From assembly GCA_934408585.1 (NCBI GenBank), contig CAKRVA010000012.1:1-54026 (forward strand): a stretch of DNA of 54,026 nucleotides. The letters are read 5' to 3'. Source of the stretch: an uncultured Lachnospiraceae bacterium. GTDB taxonomy: Bacteria > Bacillota > Clostridia > Lachnospirales > Lachnospiraceae. Under the pieces are notes generated by a model that did not search any database, was not told the origin of the DNA, and was given only the letters and a program-made list of their open reading frames with translations. The position numbers were made by a program, and so were the translations under genes. Positions 25,482-33,888 of the stretch are shown here, piece after piece. Position 1 is the stretch's first letter; each line of letters starts with the position of its first letter.

Positions 25482-26351
25482 ATGAAAAAAGGAACAATGA
25501 AAGTAATCATTCCAATCATCATCCTTTTAGCTGTTTTGATTGGCGCAAATGCTTTTTTGGTAGTGACGTATCCCAATGAATATACCGTCATCAAACAGTT
25601 TGGTAAAATCGTAGAAATTCGTCAGGAACCGGGACTCAGCGTGAAGATTCCTTTTATCCAGACCGCCGAAAAAATTGAAAATGAAGTGCTTCTTTATGAC
25701 CTGGCAGTCAGCGACGTTATGACAAAGGATAAGAAGTCCATGATTGCAGACTGCTTTGTGTTATGGAAAATAGAAGACCCCTACAAATATACCCAGACAC
25801 TGAGCGCACAGAAGAGCAATGCAGAATTCCGAATTGATACGATTGTATATAACAGTCTGAAAAATGTAATCAGCAGTAAAAGTCAGGAAGAGGTTATCAG
25901 CGGACGTGATGGCGAGCTGGCAGCAGCAATTGTGAGCAACATTGGAAATACCCTAGAGCAATACGGAATCAAGCTGCTTGCCGTAGAAACGAAATCGCTG
26001 GATTTGCCGGATGAAAATAAAAATGCCGTTTATGAGCGTATGATTTCCGAGAGAAATAACATTGCTGCAACCTATCAGGCAGAAGGACAGGAAGAAGCAA
26101 AACAGATTTCCAATAATACAAATGCGGAAATCATTGTTATGCAGTCTGAGGCAGATGCACAGGCGGCTGAAATCATTGCGAAGGGTGAAGCGGAATATAT
26201 GCGTATTCTGAGTGAGGCATATAATGACCCCGAAAAGGCGGAATTTTATATTTTCCTGCGCTCTCTGGATGCGGCGAAGAAGACAATGGTAGGAAATAAC
26301 AAGACACTGATTATTGATGAAACTTCTCCGATTGCGCAGTTATTTTATTAA
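25482..26351 (+). CDS. hflC: HflC-type SPFH membrane protein
   Basis: A 289-residue band-7/SPFH protein with one N-terminal membrane helix (about 8-27). The core starts VTYPNEYTVIKQFGKIVEI, and a coiled alanine/glutamate region (about 195-245; AEIIAKGEAEYMRILSEAYNDPE) is typical of HflC. It is the partner of the preceding HflK; the two proteins alternate in the membrane cage. Four bases separate the genes and GGAGGA in the hflK end serves as ribosome site, so the two are co-translated. Confidence 0.91.
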   Translation: MKKGTMKVIIPIIILLAVLIGANAFLVVTYPNEYTVIKQFGKIVEIRQEPGLSVKIPFIQTAEKIENEVLLYDLAVSDVMTKDKKSMIADCFVLWKIEDPYKYTQTLSAQKSNAEFRIDTIVYNSLKNVISSKSQEEVISGRDGELAAAIVSNIGNTLEQYGIKLLAVETKSLDLPDENKNAVYERMISERNNIAATYQAEGQEEAKQISNNTNAEIIVMQSEADAQAAEIIAKGEAEYMRILSEAYNDPEKAEFYIFLRSLDAAKKTMVGNNKTLIIDETSPIAQLFY

Positions 26352-26355
26352 GCCA

Positions 26356-26384
26356 TTGCAAAAAAAGAATGCCTATGATATAAT
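26356..26384 (+). promoter_or_regulatory. promoter of the butyrate operon
   Basis: TTGCAA (26356-26361) and TATAAT (26379-26384), 17-bp spacer, with TG one base before the -10 box (extended -10). This is a strong promoter, fitting an energy-generating operon. The leader to thl is about 80 bases. Confidence 0.78.
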
Positions 26385-26471
26385 AGGAACGTCGGAAAAT
26401 GATAAAAATTTAACAATCCATTTCCGAGGCAAAAAATACAAGAAAAACAATAATTATCGGAGGAATGAAAA

Positions 26472-27653
26472 ATGGCAAAGAAAGTAGTTATCGCCAGTGC
26501 ATGCCGTACCGCAATTGGAACCATGGGTGGTTCTTTAAGCACAACACCGGCAGCAGAATTGGGAGCAATTGTTATTAAGGAAGCATTAAACAGAGCAGGT
26601 GTTGCACCGGAAGCTGTAGACCAGGTATATATGGGATGTGTTATCCAGGCAGGTCTTGGACAGAACGTTGCACGTCAGGCATCCATCAAGGCTGGACTTC
26701 CAATCGAAGTTCCTGCAGTAACCATGAACGTTGTATGTGGTTCCGGTCTGAACTGTGTAAACCAGGCAGCTCAGATGATTATGGCAGGAGATGCTGATGT
26801 TGTAGTAGCAGGTGGTATGGAAAATATGTCCATGGCTCCTTACGCAGTTCCTCAGGCTCGTTACGGATATAGAATGAACAACGGTACATTAGTTGACTGT
26901 ATGATTAAGGATGCTCTTTGGGATGCATTCAATGATTATCATATGATTACAACTGCAGATAACATCTGTAGAGAATGGGGACTTACCAGAGAAGAACTGG
27001 ATGAGTTCGCATTAAAGAGCCAGTTAAAGGCAGAAGAAGCACAGAAGAATGGTGCTTTCGAAAAGGAAATCGTTCCTGTAATGGTTAAGAAGAAAAAAGA
27101 AGTAATCGAGTTCAAGGTAGATGAAGGACCTCGTCATGGTTCTACCATCGAAGGACTTGCAAAGCTTCGTACCATTAATCCGGATGGATTCGTTACTGCT
27201 GGTAATGCTTCCGGTATTAACGACGGTGCAGCAGCAGTTGTTGTTATGAGCGAAGAAAAAGCAAAAGAACTTGGTGTAAAGCCTATGGCTACTTTCGTAG
27301 CTGGAGCACTTGCAGGTGTAAGACCTGAGGTTATGGGTATCGGACCTGTTGCTTCTACAAAGAAGGTTATGGCTAAGACCGGCATGAAGATTGAAGACTT
27401 CGATATCATTGAAGCAAATGAGGCATTTGCAGCACAGTCTGTTGCAGTAGGTAAGGATCTTGGAATCGACGTAGACAAGCAGCTCAACCCGAACGGTGGT
27501 GCTATCGCACTTGGACATCCGGTAGGAGCTTCCGGATGCCGTATCCTTGTTACACTGCTTCATGAGATGCAGGCTAAGGGTGCTAAGACTGGTCTTGCAA
27601 CTCTTTGCATCGGCGGTGGTATGGGATGCTCTACTATCGTTAAGATGGACTAA
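26472..27653 (+). CDS. thl: acetyl-CoA acetyltransferase (thiolase)
   Basis: A 393-residue biosynthetic thiolase joining two acetyl-CoA into acetoacetyl-CoA, the first step of butyrate formation. The acyl-accepting Cys89 is in NVVCGSGLNC, with the catalytic His in GHPVGASGCR and the second Cys in CIGGGMGCS near the C-terminus. It is first in the thl-crt-hbd-bcd-etfBA cluster, with GGAGG before the ATG. Codons are of the highly expressed type, as in the rest of the cluster. A close paralogue lies at 37973-39157. Confidence 0.97.
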   Translation: MAKKVVIASACRTAIGTMGGSLSTTPAAELGAIVIKEALNRAGVAPEAVDQVYMGCVIQAGLGQNVARQASIKAGLPIEVPAVTMNVVCGSGLNCVNQAAQMIMAGDADVVVAGGMENMSMAPYAVPQARYGYRMNNGTLVDCMIKDALWDAFNDYHMITTADNICREWGLTREELDEFALKSQLKAEEAQKNGAFEKEIVPVMVKKKKEVIEFKVDEGPRHGSTIEGLAKLRTINPDGFVTAGNASGINDGAAAVVVMSEEKAKELGVKPMATFVAGALAGVRPEVMGIGPVASTKKVMAKTGMKIEDFDIIEANEAFAAQSVAVGKDLGIDVDKQLNPNGGAIALGHPVGASGCRILVTLLHEMQAKGAKTGLATLCIGGGMGCSTIVKMD

Positions 27654-27670
27654 TTTTTATAAGAAATATA

Positions 27671-27704
27671 ACTTCCGGGGTGGGGATTTCTCCACCCTAG
27701 AAGT
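27671..27704 (+). promoter_or_regulatory. hairpin between thl and crt
   Basis: Outer arms ACTTC/GAAGT and inner arms GGGTGG/CCACCC, with a 2x2 internal loop and an 8-base apical loop. No T-run follows, so it is more likely an mRNA-stability or processing element than a terminator. Confidence 0.5.
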
Positions 27705-27766
27705 GTGTTAATAACAAATATAAGTTGTCACTGTCCATAAGGATAAGGGCACAGAAAGGACACAAA

Positions 27767-28552
27767 ATGGAATTTATCGTATATGAACAAAAGGGTGCAT
27801 ACGGCATTATCACAATCAGCCGTGAAAAGGCACTGAACGCATTAAACTCTCAGGTACTTGATGAACTGAATGCAACACTTGATGCTGTAAACCTGGATGA
27901 GGTAAGATGTTTAATTCTTACCGGAGCAGGACAGAAGTCCTTCGTTGCAGGAGCAGACATTGCAGAAATGAGCACATTAACCAAGGCAGAAGGAGAAGCT
28001 TTTGGTAAGAAGGGAAATGACGTATTCCGTAAATTGGAAACATTCCCGATTCCGGTAATCGCAGCTGTGAACGGATTTGCGTTAGGCGGCGGATGCGAGA
28101 TTTCCATGAGCTGTGATATCAGAATCTGTTCTGATAATGCAGTATTTGGACAGCCTGAAGTTGGTCTTGGAATTACTCCTGGATTCGGCGGAACACAGAG
28201 ACTTGCACGTCTTGTTGGTGCAGGAATGGCAAAACAGATGATTTATACTGCACGTAATATTAAGGCAGATGAAGCATACAGAATCGGACTTGTAAATGCA
28301 GTTTATACACAGGAAGAATTACTTCCGGCAGCAGAAAAGATGGCAGCAGGAATTGCAAAGAATGCTCCAATCGCTGTTCGTAACTGCAAAAAGGCAATCA
28401 ATGAAGGTCTTGATGTAGATATGGATCAGGCAATCGTTATTGAGGAAAAGCTTTTCGGTGACTGCTTCGAAACAGAAGATCAGAAGTACGGAATGGCATT
28501 TTTCCTTGATAAGAACAAAGAAAAGGTAAAAGAGCCTTTTAAGAACTGCTAG
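27767..28552 (+). CDS. crt: 3-hydroxybutyryl-CoA dehydratase (crotonase)
   Basis: A 261-residue enoyl-CoA hydratase-fold enzyme that converts 3-hydroxybutyryl-CoA to crotonyl-CoA. The two catalytic glutamates are visible as Glu111 (GGGCEISM) and Glu131 (GQPEVGLG), and the oxyanion-hole segments AGADI and ALGGG are present. I start at 27767, with AAAGGA just upstream; the longer in-frame start at 27725 adds residues foreign to the family. It is the third enzyme of the butyryl-CoA route, encoded second in the operon. Confidence 0.96.
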   Translation: MEFIVYEQKGAYGIITISREKALNALNSQVLDELNATLDAVNLDEVRCLILTGAGQKSFVAGADIAEMSTLTKAEGEAFGKKGNDVFRKLETFPIPVIAAVNGFALGGGCEISMSCDIRICSDNAVFGQPEVGLGITPGFGGTQRLARLVGAGMAKQMIYTARNIKADEAYRIGLVNAVYTQEELLPAAEKMAAGIAKNAPIAVRNCKKAINEGLDVDMDQAIVIEEKLFGDCFETEDQKYGMAFFLDKNKEKVKEPFKNC

Positions 28553-28652
28553 TTCAACAATCGTAAACGATAATAGAGGAATTGTATTTTGAAGTTACTT
28601 TTTGCAAATCTTCTATTATTAGAATAAAAAATAAAAATTAGGAGGAAAAGAA

Positions 28653-29525
28653 ATGAAAGTAGGTATTATTGGTGCCGGAACCATGGGACAGGGCATTGCA
28701 AAAGCATTTGCTCAGGTTGATGGATATGAAGTTGCACTCTGCGATATCAAGCAGGAGTGGGCTGATGGCGGAAAAGCTAAGATTCAGAAGGGTTACGCTA
28801 AATTAGTAGAAAAAGGAAAAATGACACAGGAAGCAGTAGATGCAATTCTTGCAAAGATTACTCCTGGATTAAAGGAAGACCTTTGTGCAGACTGTGATTT
28901 GATTGTAGAAGCAGCATTTGAAAATATGGAAGTAAAGAAGACCACATTTGCTGAGTTGGATAAGATTGCAAAACCGGAATGCGTTTTTGCATCCAATACT
29001 TCCAGCCTTTCCATTACAGAAATCGGTAACGGATTAAACCGTCCGATGATTGGTATGCACTTCTTCAACCCTGCTGACCGTATGAAGCTTGTTGAAGTAA
29101 TCGCAGGTGTAAATACTCCTGTTGAAACCGTAGATACCATTAAGAAGATTTCTGAAGAAATCGGAAAGACACCGGTACAGGTAAACGAAGCAGCTGGTTT
29201 CGTAGTAAACCGTATCCTTGTTCCAATGATTAACGAAGCAGCTTTCATTAAGATGGAAGGTGTATCTGATGTTGCAGGCATTGATGCAGCTATGAAGCTT
29301 GGTGCAAATCATCCAATGGGACCTCTTGAATTAGGTGACTTCATTGGTCTTGATATCTGCCTTGCAATTATGGATGTTCTTTATAATGAAACAGGTGACA
29401 GCAAGTATCGTGCATGTCCTCTTATTCGTAAGATGGTTCGTGGTGGAAACCTTGGTGTTAAGAGCGGTAAGGGATTCTATGTATACAATGCAGACAGAAC
29501 AAAAACTCCTGTCGATGCACAGTAA
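28653..29525 (+). CDS. hbd: 3-hydroxybutyryl-CoA dehydrogenase
   Basis: A 290-residue enzyme that reduces acetoacetyl-CoA to 3-hydroxybutyryl-CoA. The nucleotide-binding GAGTMGQGIA is at residues 6-15, the catalytic His is in MIGMHFFNPA, and the helical C-terminal domain carries GFVVNRI and GPLELGDFIGLD. The length is normal for single-domain Hbd. The 100-bp gap after crt carries an imperfect hairpin (about 28570-28622) and a GGAGG site. Confidence 0.96.
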   Translation: MKVGIIGAGTMGQGIAKAFAQVDGYEVALCDIKQEWADGGKAKIQKGYAKLVEKGKMTQEAVDAILAKITPGLKEDLCADCDLIVEAAFENMEVKKTTFAELDKIAKPECVFASNTSSLSITEIGNGLNRPMIGMHFFNPADRMKLVEVIAGVNTPVETVDTIKKISEEIGKTPVQVNEAAGFVVNRILVPMINEAAFIKMEGVSDVAGIDAAMKLGANHPMGPLELGDFIGLDICLAIMDVLYNETGDSKYRACPLIRKMVRGGNLGVKSGKGFYVYNADRTKTPVDAQ

Positions 29526-29554
29526 ATACAATAATTTATGGAGGAAATAGAAAC

Positions 29555-30721
29555 ATGGATTTTATGTTAGACAAGCAACATGAAATGGTTAGAACTCTTT
29601 TCAAAGAGTTCGCTGAAAAAGAAGTAAAGCCTCTTGCTCAGGAAGTGGACGAAACAGAAGTATTCCCTAGAGGTACAGTTGAAAAAATGGCAAAAGCAGG
29701 CTTTATGGGTATTCCTGTTCCAAAGGAATACGGCGGACAGGGCTGCGACACATTAGCTTATGCAATGTGTGTAGAAGAATTATCTAAGGTGTGCGGTACT
29801 ACAGGCGTTATCGTATCTGCACATACTTCTCTTTGCTGTGATCCGATTATGACATTTGGTACAGAAGATCAGAAGCAGAAATATCTGGTTCCACTTGCTA
29901 AGGGCGAAAAGCTTGGCGCATTTGGTCTTACTGAGCCAGGTGCTGGTACAGATGCTCAGGGACAGCAGACAAAGGCTGTTTTAGATGGAGATGAATGGGT
30001 ATTGAATGGCTCCAAAATCTTTATCACAAACGGTAAAGAAGCTGATGTTTATGTAGTATTTGCTGTAACAGGAACTATTCAGAAGGGTAACAGAAGCATT
30101 AAGGAAATCTCTGCATTTATCGTAGAAAAGGGAACTCCTGGATTTACATTCGGTACAAAGGAAAAGAAGATGGGTATCCGTGGTTCATCTACTTATGAAT
30201 TAATCTTTACCGACTGCCGTATCCCGAAGGAAAACCTGTTAGGTAAGCAGGGACAGGGCTTCAAGATTGCAATGCATACACTTGATGGTGGACGTATTGG
30301 TATCGCTGCTCAGGCACTTGGACTTGCAGCAGGAGCTCTTGAAACAACAATTAAGTATGTACAGGAAAGAAAGCAGTTCGGACGTGCAATCGGAGCATTC
30401 CAGAATACACAGTTCCAGTTAGCTGACATGGCTACCAAGGTAGAAGCTGCAAGACTTCTTGTTTATAAAGCAGCACGTAAGAAAGACGCTTACAAGAAAG
30501 ATCCTAAGGTATCTTACTCTGTAGAAGCAGCTCAGGCAAAATTATATGCAGCAGAAGTTGCTATGGAAGTTACTACTAAGGCTGTACAGCTTCATGGTGG
30601 TTATGGATACATCAGAGAATATGATGTTGAGCGTATGATGAGAGATGCTAAGATTACTGAAATCTACGAAGGAACATCCGAAGTTCAGAGAATGGTAATC
30701 TCCGCGAATCTGCTTAAGTAA
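29555..30721 (+). CDS. bcd: butyryl-CoA dehydrogenase
   Basis: A 388-residue acyl-CoA dehydrogenase that reduces crotonyl-CoA to butyryl-CoA. Recognisable parts are GLTEPGAGTDA, the FAD segments, RKQFGRAIGAFQNTQF, and IYEGTSEVQR near the C-terminus, whose first Glu (about residue 372) is the catalytic base. With EtfAB it couples this reduction to ferredoxin reduction from NADH (electron bifurcation), known for clostridial Bcd-Etf complexes. It is separated from etfB by an unusual 200-bp GC-rich element. Confidence 0.96.
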   Translation: MDFMLDKQHEMVRTLFKEFAEKEVKPLAQEVDETEVFPRGTVEKMAKAGFMGIPVPKEYGGQGCDTLAYAMCVEELSKVCGTTGVIVSAHTSLCCDPIMTFGTEDQKQKYLVPLAKGEKLGAFGLTEPGAGTDAQGQQTKAVLDGDEWVLNGSKIFITNGKEADVYVVFAVTGTIQKGNRSIKEISAFIVEKGTPGFTFGTKEKKMGIRGSSTYELIFTDCRIPKENLLGKQGQGFKIAMHTLDGGRIGIAAQALGLAAGALETTIKYVQERKQFGRAIGAFQNTQFQLADMATKVEAARLLVYKAARKKDAYKKDPKVSYSVEAAQAKLYAAEVAMEVTTKAVQLHGGYGYIREYDVERMMRDAKITEIYEGTSEVQRMVISANLLK

Positions 30722-30880
30722 GACGTCTGGATTTCGAACTGGACAGATGCCCTGCTTGCAGGCGCAGATGGACAGGACGAAAGACAGAGCGGTGCAGCGC
30801 AGCACCGCGAACGAAAAATGCGAAGCATTTCGAGTGCCGGCTTACTTAAAGAGTAAGCAAGGCGACCGGCGGCTTACTTA
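30722..30880. repeat. GC-rich palindromic element between bcd and etfB
   Basis: About 160 bp, clearly more GC-rich than the flanking genes and packed with inverted repeats: CCTGC-TT-GCAGG near 30751-30762, a 7-bp stem at 30789-30808 (GCGGTGC/GCACCGC), a stem at 30812-30832, and a nested stem at 30836-30870 (GCCGG/CCGGC outside CTTACT/AGTAAG). GGCTTACTTA occurs twice. No convincing gene is present. It looks like an inserted REP/MITE-type element or a structured RNA spacer inside the operon; not otherwise identified. Confidence 0.55.
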
Positions 30881-30924
30881 TATATAAAATTATTATCAAA
30901 TCGAAAATAAGGAGAGAAAGTACA

Positions 30925-31707
30925 ATGAAAATTGTTGTTTGTGTTAAACAGGTACCTGATACAAAAGGTGGCGTTAAATTTAACCCCGATGGTACTCTTG
31001 ACAGAGCTGCAATGCTTACCATTATGAATCCTGATGACAAAGCAGGATTGGAAGCAGCTCTTAGATTAAAAGATCAGTATGGCGCAGAAGTTACCGTTGT
31101 AACAATGGGACTTCCTAAGGCAGAAGAAGTTCTTCGTGAAGCTATGGCTATGGGCGCTGACAAGGGAATCCTTGTAACAGACAGAGTTCTTGGCGGAGCT
31201 GATACATGGGCAACTTCCCAGACACTTGCTGGAGCAATCCGCAACCTTGATTATGACTTAATCATTACCGGACGTCAGGCAATCGACGGTGATACCGCAC
31301 AGGTTGGTCCTCAGATTTCCGAGCATCTTGGAATTCCTGTAATTTCTTATGCACAGAAAATCGAAGTAGAAGGCGACAGCGTAATCGTTGAACGTCAGTA
31401 TGATGACAGATATCATGTTTTGAAAGCAAAAATGCCTTGCTTGATTACAGCACTTGCTGAATTAAACGAGCCTCGTTATATGACTCCAGGCGGAATTTTT
31501 GATGCATATGATGCAGATATCACTGTTTGGGGAAGAGCTGACCTTAAGGACGTAGAAGATTCCAACCTTGGTCTTAAGGGCTCACCTACACAGATTGCAA
31601 AAGCATCTGATAAGGTAAGAAAGGGTGCAGGCGAAAAGGTTACATTAGATCCTGCTGCATCTGTTGATTACATTATTGATAAGTTAAAAGAAAAACATGT
31701 CATTTAA
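30925..31707 (+). CDS. etfB: electron transfer flavoprotein beta subunit
   Basis: A 260-residue EtfB. The N-terminal MKIVVCVKQVPDT and the family signature in TGRQAIDGDTAQVGPQISEHL (about residues 113-133) are clear. In bifurcating systems EtfB carries the bifurcating FAD and binds NADH. With EtfA and Bcd it completes the butyryl-CoA module. A GGAGAG site precedes the ATG, and etfA follows 17 bp after the stop. Confidence 0.96.
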   Translation: MKIVVCVKQVPDTKGGVKFNPDGTLDRAAMLTIMNPDDKAGLEAALRLKDQYGAEVTVVTMGLPKAEEVLREAMAMGADKGILVTDRVLGGADTWATSQTLAGAIRNLDYDLIITGRQAIDGDTAQVGPQISEHLGIPVISYAQKIEVEGDSVIVERQYDDRYHVLKAKMPCLITALAELNEPRYMTPGGIFDAYDADITVWGRADLKDVEDSNLGLKGSPTQIAKASDKVRKGAGEKVTLDPAASVDYIIDKLKEKHVI

Positions 31708-31724
31708 TGGGTGGAGGAAAAATA

Positions 31725-32771
31725 ATGAATATTCAAGATTATAAGGGCGTATTTGTCTTTGCTCAGCAGGTAGACAATGAGCTTAGTGGAATTGCATTAG
31801 AATTAGTAGGCAAGGGAAAAGACCTTGCAAAGGATTTAGGAACAGAAGTTACTGCAGTATTAGTTGGTTCAGGTGTAGCTGCATTGGCAGATGAATTGGC
31901 AGAATACGGCGCAGACAAGGTTATCCTCGTAGATGACCCTGAATTAAAAGAATACAGAACAGAGCCTTATGCACATGCTCTTGCATCTGTAATCAAAGAG
32001 TTTAAGCCGGAAATTTTCTTAGTAGGTGCTACAGCAATTGGTCGTGACCTTGGCCCTAGAGTATCTGCAAGAATTCATACAGGTTTAACTGCAGACTGTA
32101 CACAGCTTGAAATTGGTGATTTCCCAATCAATCCAATTCCTGGCAAAGAACAGCTTCATAACCAGTTATTAATGACCCGTCCTGCATTTGGTGGTAACAC
32201 CATCGCAACCATCGCATGTCCGGAATTCCGTCCTCAGATGGCAACCGTACGTCCTGGTGTTATGCAGAAGGCTCCTAGAGAGGTTGGTAAGAAGGCAGAA
32301 GTAATCAATTACAATCCTGGATTTACTCCAGACAACAAATATGTTGAAATCTTAAAGGTTGTTAAGGCTGTATCTGATGTTGCTGATATCATGGATGCTA
32401 AGATTCTTGTATCTGGTGGACGTGGTGTTGGAAGCCCAGAAAACTTCAAGCTTTTGGAAGACCTTGCAGAAGTTCTTGGCGGAACCGTTAGCTGTTCCCG
32501 TGCTGTTGTAGATGCAGGATGGAAGCCAAAAGATTTACAGGTTGGACAGACCGGTAAGACCGTTCGTCCTAATGTATACTTTGCAATCGGTATTTCCGGA
32601 GCAATTCAGCATGTAGCTGGTATGGAAGAATCTGATATCATCATCGCAATCAACAAAGACGAAACAGCTCCTATCTTTGATGTAGCTGATTATGGTATTG
32701 TTGGTGATTTGAATAAGATTGTTCCTGCATTAACTGAAAAGTTAAAAGCAGAACTTGCTGCAGCAGAATAA
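31725..32771 (+). CDS. etfA: electron transfer flavoprotein alpha subunit
   Basis: A 348-residue EtfA. The C-terminal FAD domain shows SGGRGVGSPENF, GQTGKTVRPNVYFAIGISGA and HVAGMEESDIIIAINKD, the standard signature. The N-terminal part is the EtfA/B-fold domain without an added ferredoxin domain. I use ATG 31725 after GGAGG; an upstream in-frame ATG (31707) overlaps the etfB stop region. It ends the butyrate operon, followed by a strong terminator. Confidence 0.96.
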   Translation: MNIQDYKGVFVFAQQVDNELSGIALELVGKGKDLAKDLGTEVTAVLVGSGVAALADELAEYGADKVILVDDPELKEYRTEPYAHALASVIKEFKPEIFLVGATAIGRDLGPRVSARIHTGLTADCTQLEIGDFPINPIPGKEQLHNQLLMTRPAFGGNTIATIACPEFRPQMATVRPGVMQKAPREVGKKAEVINYNPGFTPDNKYVEILKVVKAVSDVADIMDAKILVSGGRGVGSPENFKLLEDLAEVLGGTVSCSRAVVDAGWKPKDLQVGQTGKTVRPNVYFAIGISGAIQHVAGMEESDIIIAINKDETAPIFDVADYGIVGDLNKIVPALTEKLKAELAAAE

Positions 32772-32815
32772 TTGGAATCAAACAATTATTACGATATAGT
32801 GTAAGCAGAATGTAC

Positions 32816-32850
32816 AAGGGATGTGGTGAATGTTCACCACATCCCTTTTT
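32816..32850 (+). terminator. terminator of the butyrate operon
   Basis: Stem of up to 15 bp (32816-32830 with 33-47 of the same hundred, 32833-32847) followed by TTTTT. Confidence 0.92.
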
Positions 32851-32936
32851 ATGTGTTGTATGTAATGTATGTATTTGTTGGAGAGATTTCTTGTTCGTGG
32901 GATTTCTTGTTTGAGAGATTTCTTCTGTTATCCATA

Positions 32937-33016
32937 GCTTCTGTTATACAAAGTTTCTGATATGCAAAGCTTCTGGTATATAAAGCTTCTGGTATATAAA
33001 GCTCCTGTTATGCAAG
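32937..33016. repeat. 16-bp tandem repeat array, five units
   Basis: Five head-to-tail 16-bp units begin at 32937, 32953, 32969, 32985 and 33001, consensus about gcttctgKtatayaaa. Units 3 and 4 are identical. More degenerate copies (gagatttcttg-like) precede it from about 32880. No gene is present. I see no known regulator site in the unit. Confidence 0.85.
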
Positions 33017-33017
33017 A

Positions 33018-33260
33018 TTTTCTATATGGCAAAAAGTTTGCATGAAATGTCCAAAGGCCATGTGCCGTGCGATAGATTTTTTCTATATACAAAAATGCAA
33101 GCTGAAATTATTCCAAATTTTGTGAGCTGTTTTCTATATACAAATAAAATGAATCATAATATCCAAAATAGCGGCAAATTTTGGGTATTATGAGAACTAT
33201 AATTTTCTATATAGAAAACATTGGGATAGTTTCAAGCAGAATATCTCGATATAGAAAAGA
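33018..33260. repeat. AT-rich field of TTTTCTATATA motifs
   Basis: TTTTCTATAT recurs at 33018, 33079, 33130 and 33203, the middle two as TTTTCTATATACAAA and the last as the perfect palindrome TTTTCTATATAGAAAA (33203-33218). A reversed GATATAGAAAA follows near 33246. Between copies a TCCAAA word recurs, in the last interval paired with ATTTTGG. This looks like old, diverged tandem repeats of about 50-70 bp or a multi-site protein-binding region. No gene is seen. Confidence 0.6.
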
Positions 33261-33393
33261 TTTTCCTGATTTTGGGATGTAAAAGTAAAGAAATATTGCA
33301 TATCGAAAATGGCAGGAATTATAAGCACATTTCATGAGGCAGACAGGAAGAATTTCCTGATTGATATGGATGCCACAATGTGAATATTGCTCA

Positions 33394-33693
33394 CGGAGGG
33401 TATAGCAGGACAAAGCAAGCCACTATACCCACCCACCCCGTCCGACGGAGGGTATAGCAGGACAAAGCAAGCCACTATACCCAACCACCCCGTCCGACGG
33501 AGGGTATAAAAGAGCAAAGCAAGCAAAAACACCCAGCCCTTGCGCCCGATGGAGGGTATAAAAGAGCAAAGCACGCAAAAATACCCACCCACCCCACACG
33601 ACGGAGGGTATAAAAGAGCAAAACAAGCCACTATACCCAATCACCCCACACAATGGAGGGTATAAAAGAACAAAACAAGCCACTATACCCAAT
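33394..33693. repeat. 52-bp minisatellite, six units
   Basis: Six direct repeats start at 33394, 33446, 33498, 33550, 33602 and 33654. The first five are exactly 52 bp apart and the last is truncated at about 33693. Each begins YGGAGGGTATA. Units 1 and 2 contain the inverted repeat GGGTATAG...CTATACCC (17-base loop), weaker in later units. The minus strand stays open in overlapping frames only because the unit has no stop codon; 52 is not a multiple of three, so I do not call genes there. The minus strand carries GGGGTGGGTGGG, which could form G-quadruplex-like structure. Confidence 0.92.
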
Positions 33694-33815
33694 CGACACA
33701 CTTCAACTGCCACATCTCAACCATCACACCCCAACCACCGCATCATCGCCCGCACCCAGTCACCACCTCCCACCACGCTACCACATCCCATCAAGAGGAC
33801 ACGCAATGCTTCAGG
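33694..33815. other. C/A-rich asymmetric tract, no gene
   Basis: The plus strand is dominated by CA, CCA and CACC words with few G, so the minus strand is G/T-rich. It directly follows the minisatellite and may be its decayed continuation. No gene or named element is seen. Confidence 0.6.
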
Positions 33816-33831
33816 CAACTGCATTGACGCA

Positions 33832-33860
33832 TTGACATTAAAACACCGTGCCGATATAAT
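33832..33860 (+). promoter_or_regulatory. consensus promoter for the small basic membrane protein
   Basis: Perfect TTGACA (33832-33837) and perfect TATAAT (33855-33860) with a 17-bp spacer. It is the only fully consensus promoter I saw in the window. Confidence 0.85.
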
Positions 33861-33888
33861 CAGAATCAGAAAAGCGAGGGAAAACATT

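Noticed and set aside
27024..27563. 179-codon minus-strand frame opposite thl
   Set aside because: It is antisense to a conserved, highly expressed gene, has no start signal and resembles no family.
27700..27725. Rex redox-regulator site before crt
   Set aside because: TGTTAATAACA is palindromic but too short and wrongly spaced for the usual TTGTTAANNNNTTAACAA site. No better match was found before thl.
33394..33693. CRISPR array
   Set aside because: The repeated unit is continuous with no unique spacers of constant length, and no cas gene is present.
33332..33713. Two overlapping minus-strand open frames of about 100 codons with repeated VACFVLLYPP-like peptides
   Set aside because: They are produced by the 52-bp repeat, which lacks stop codons on that strand. 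The period is not a multiple of three, so frames rotate, and there is no ribosome site.
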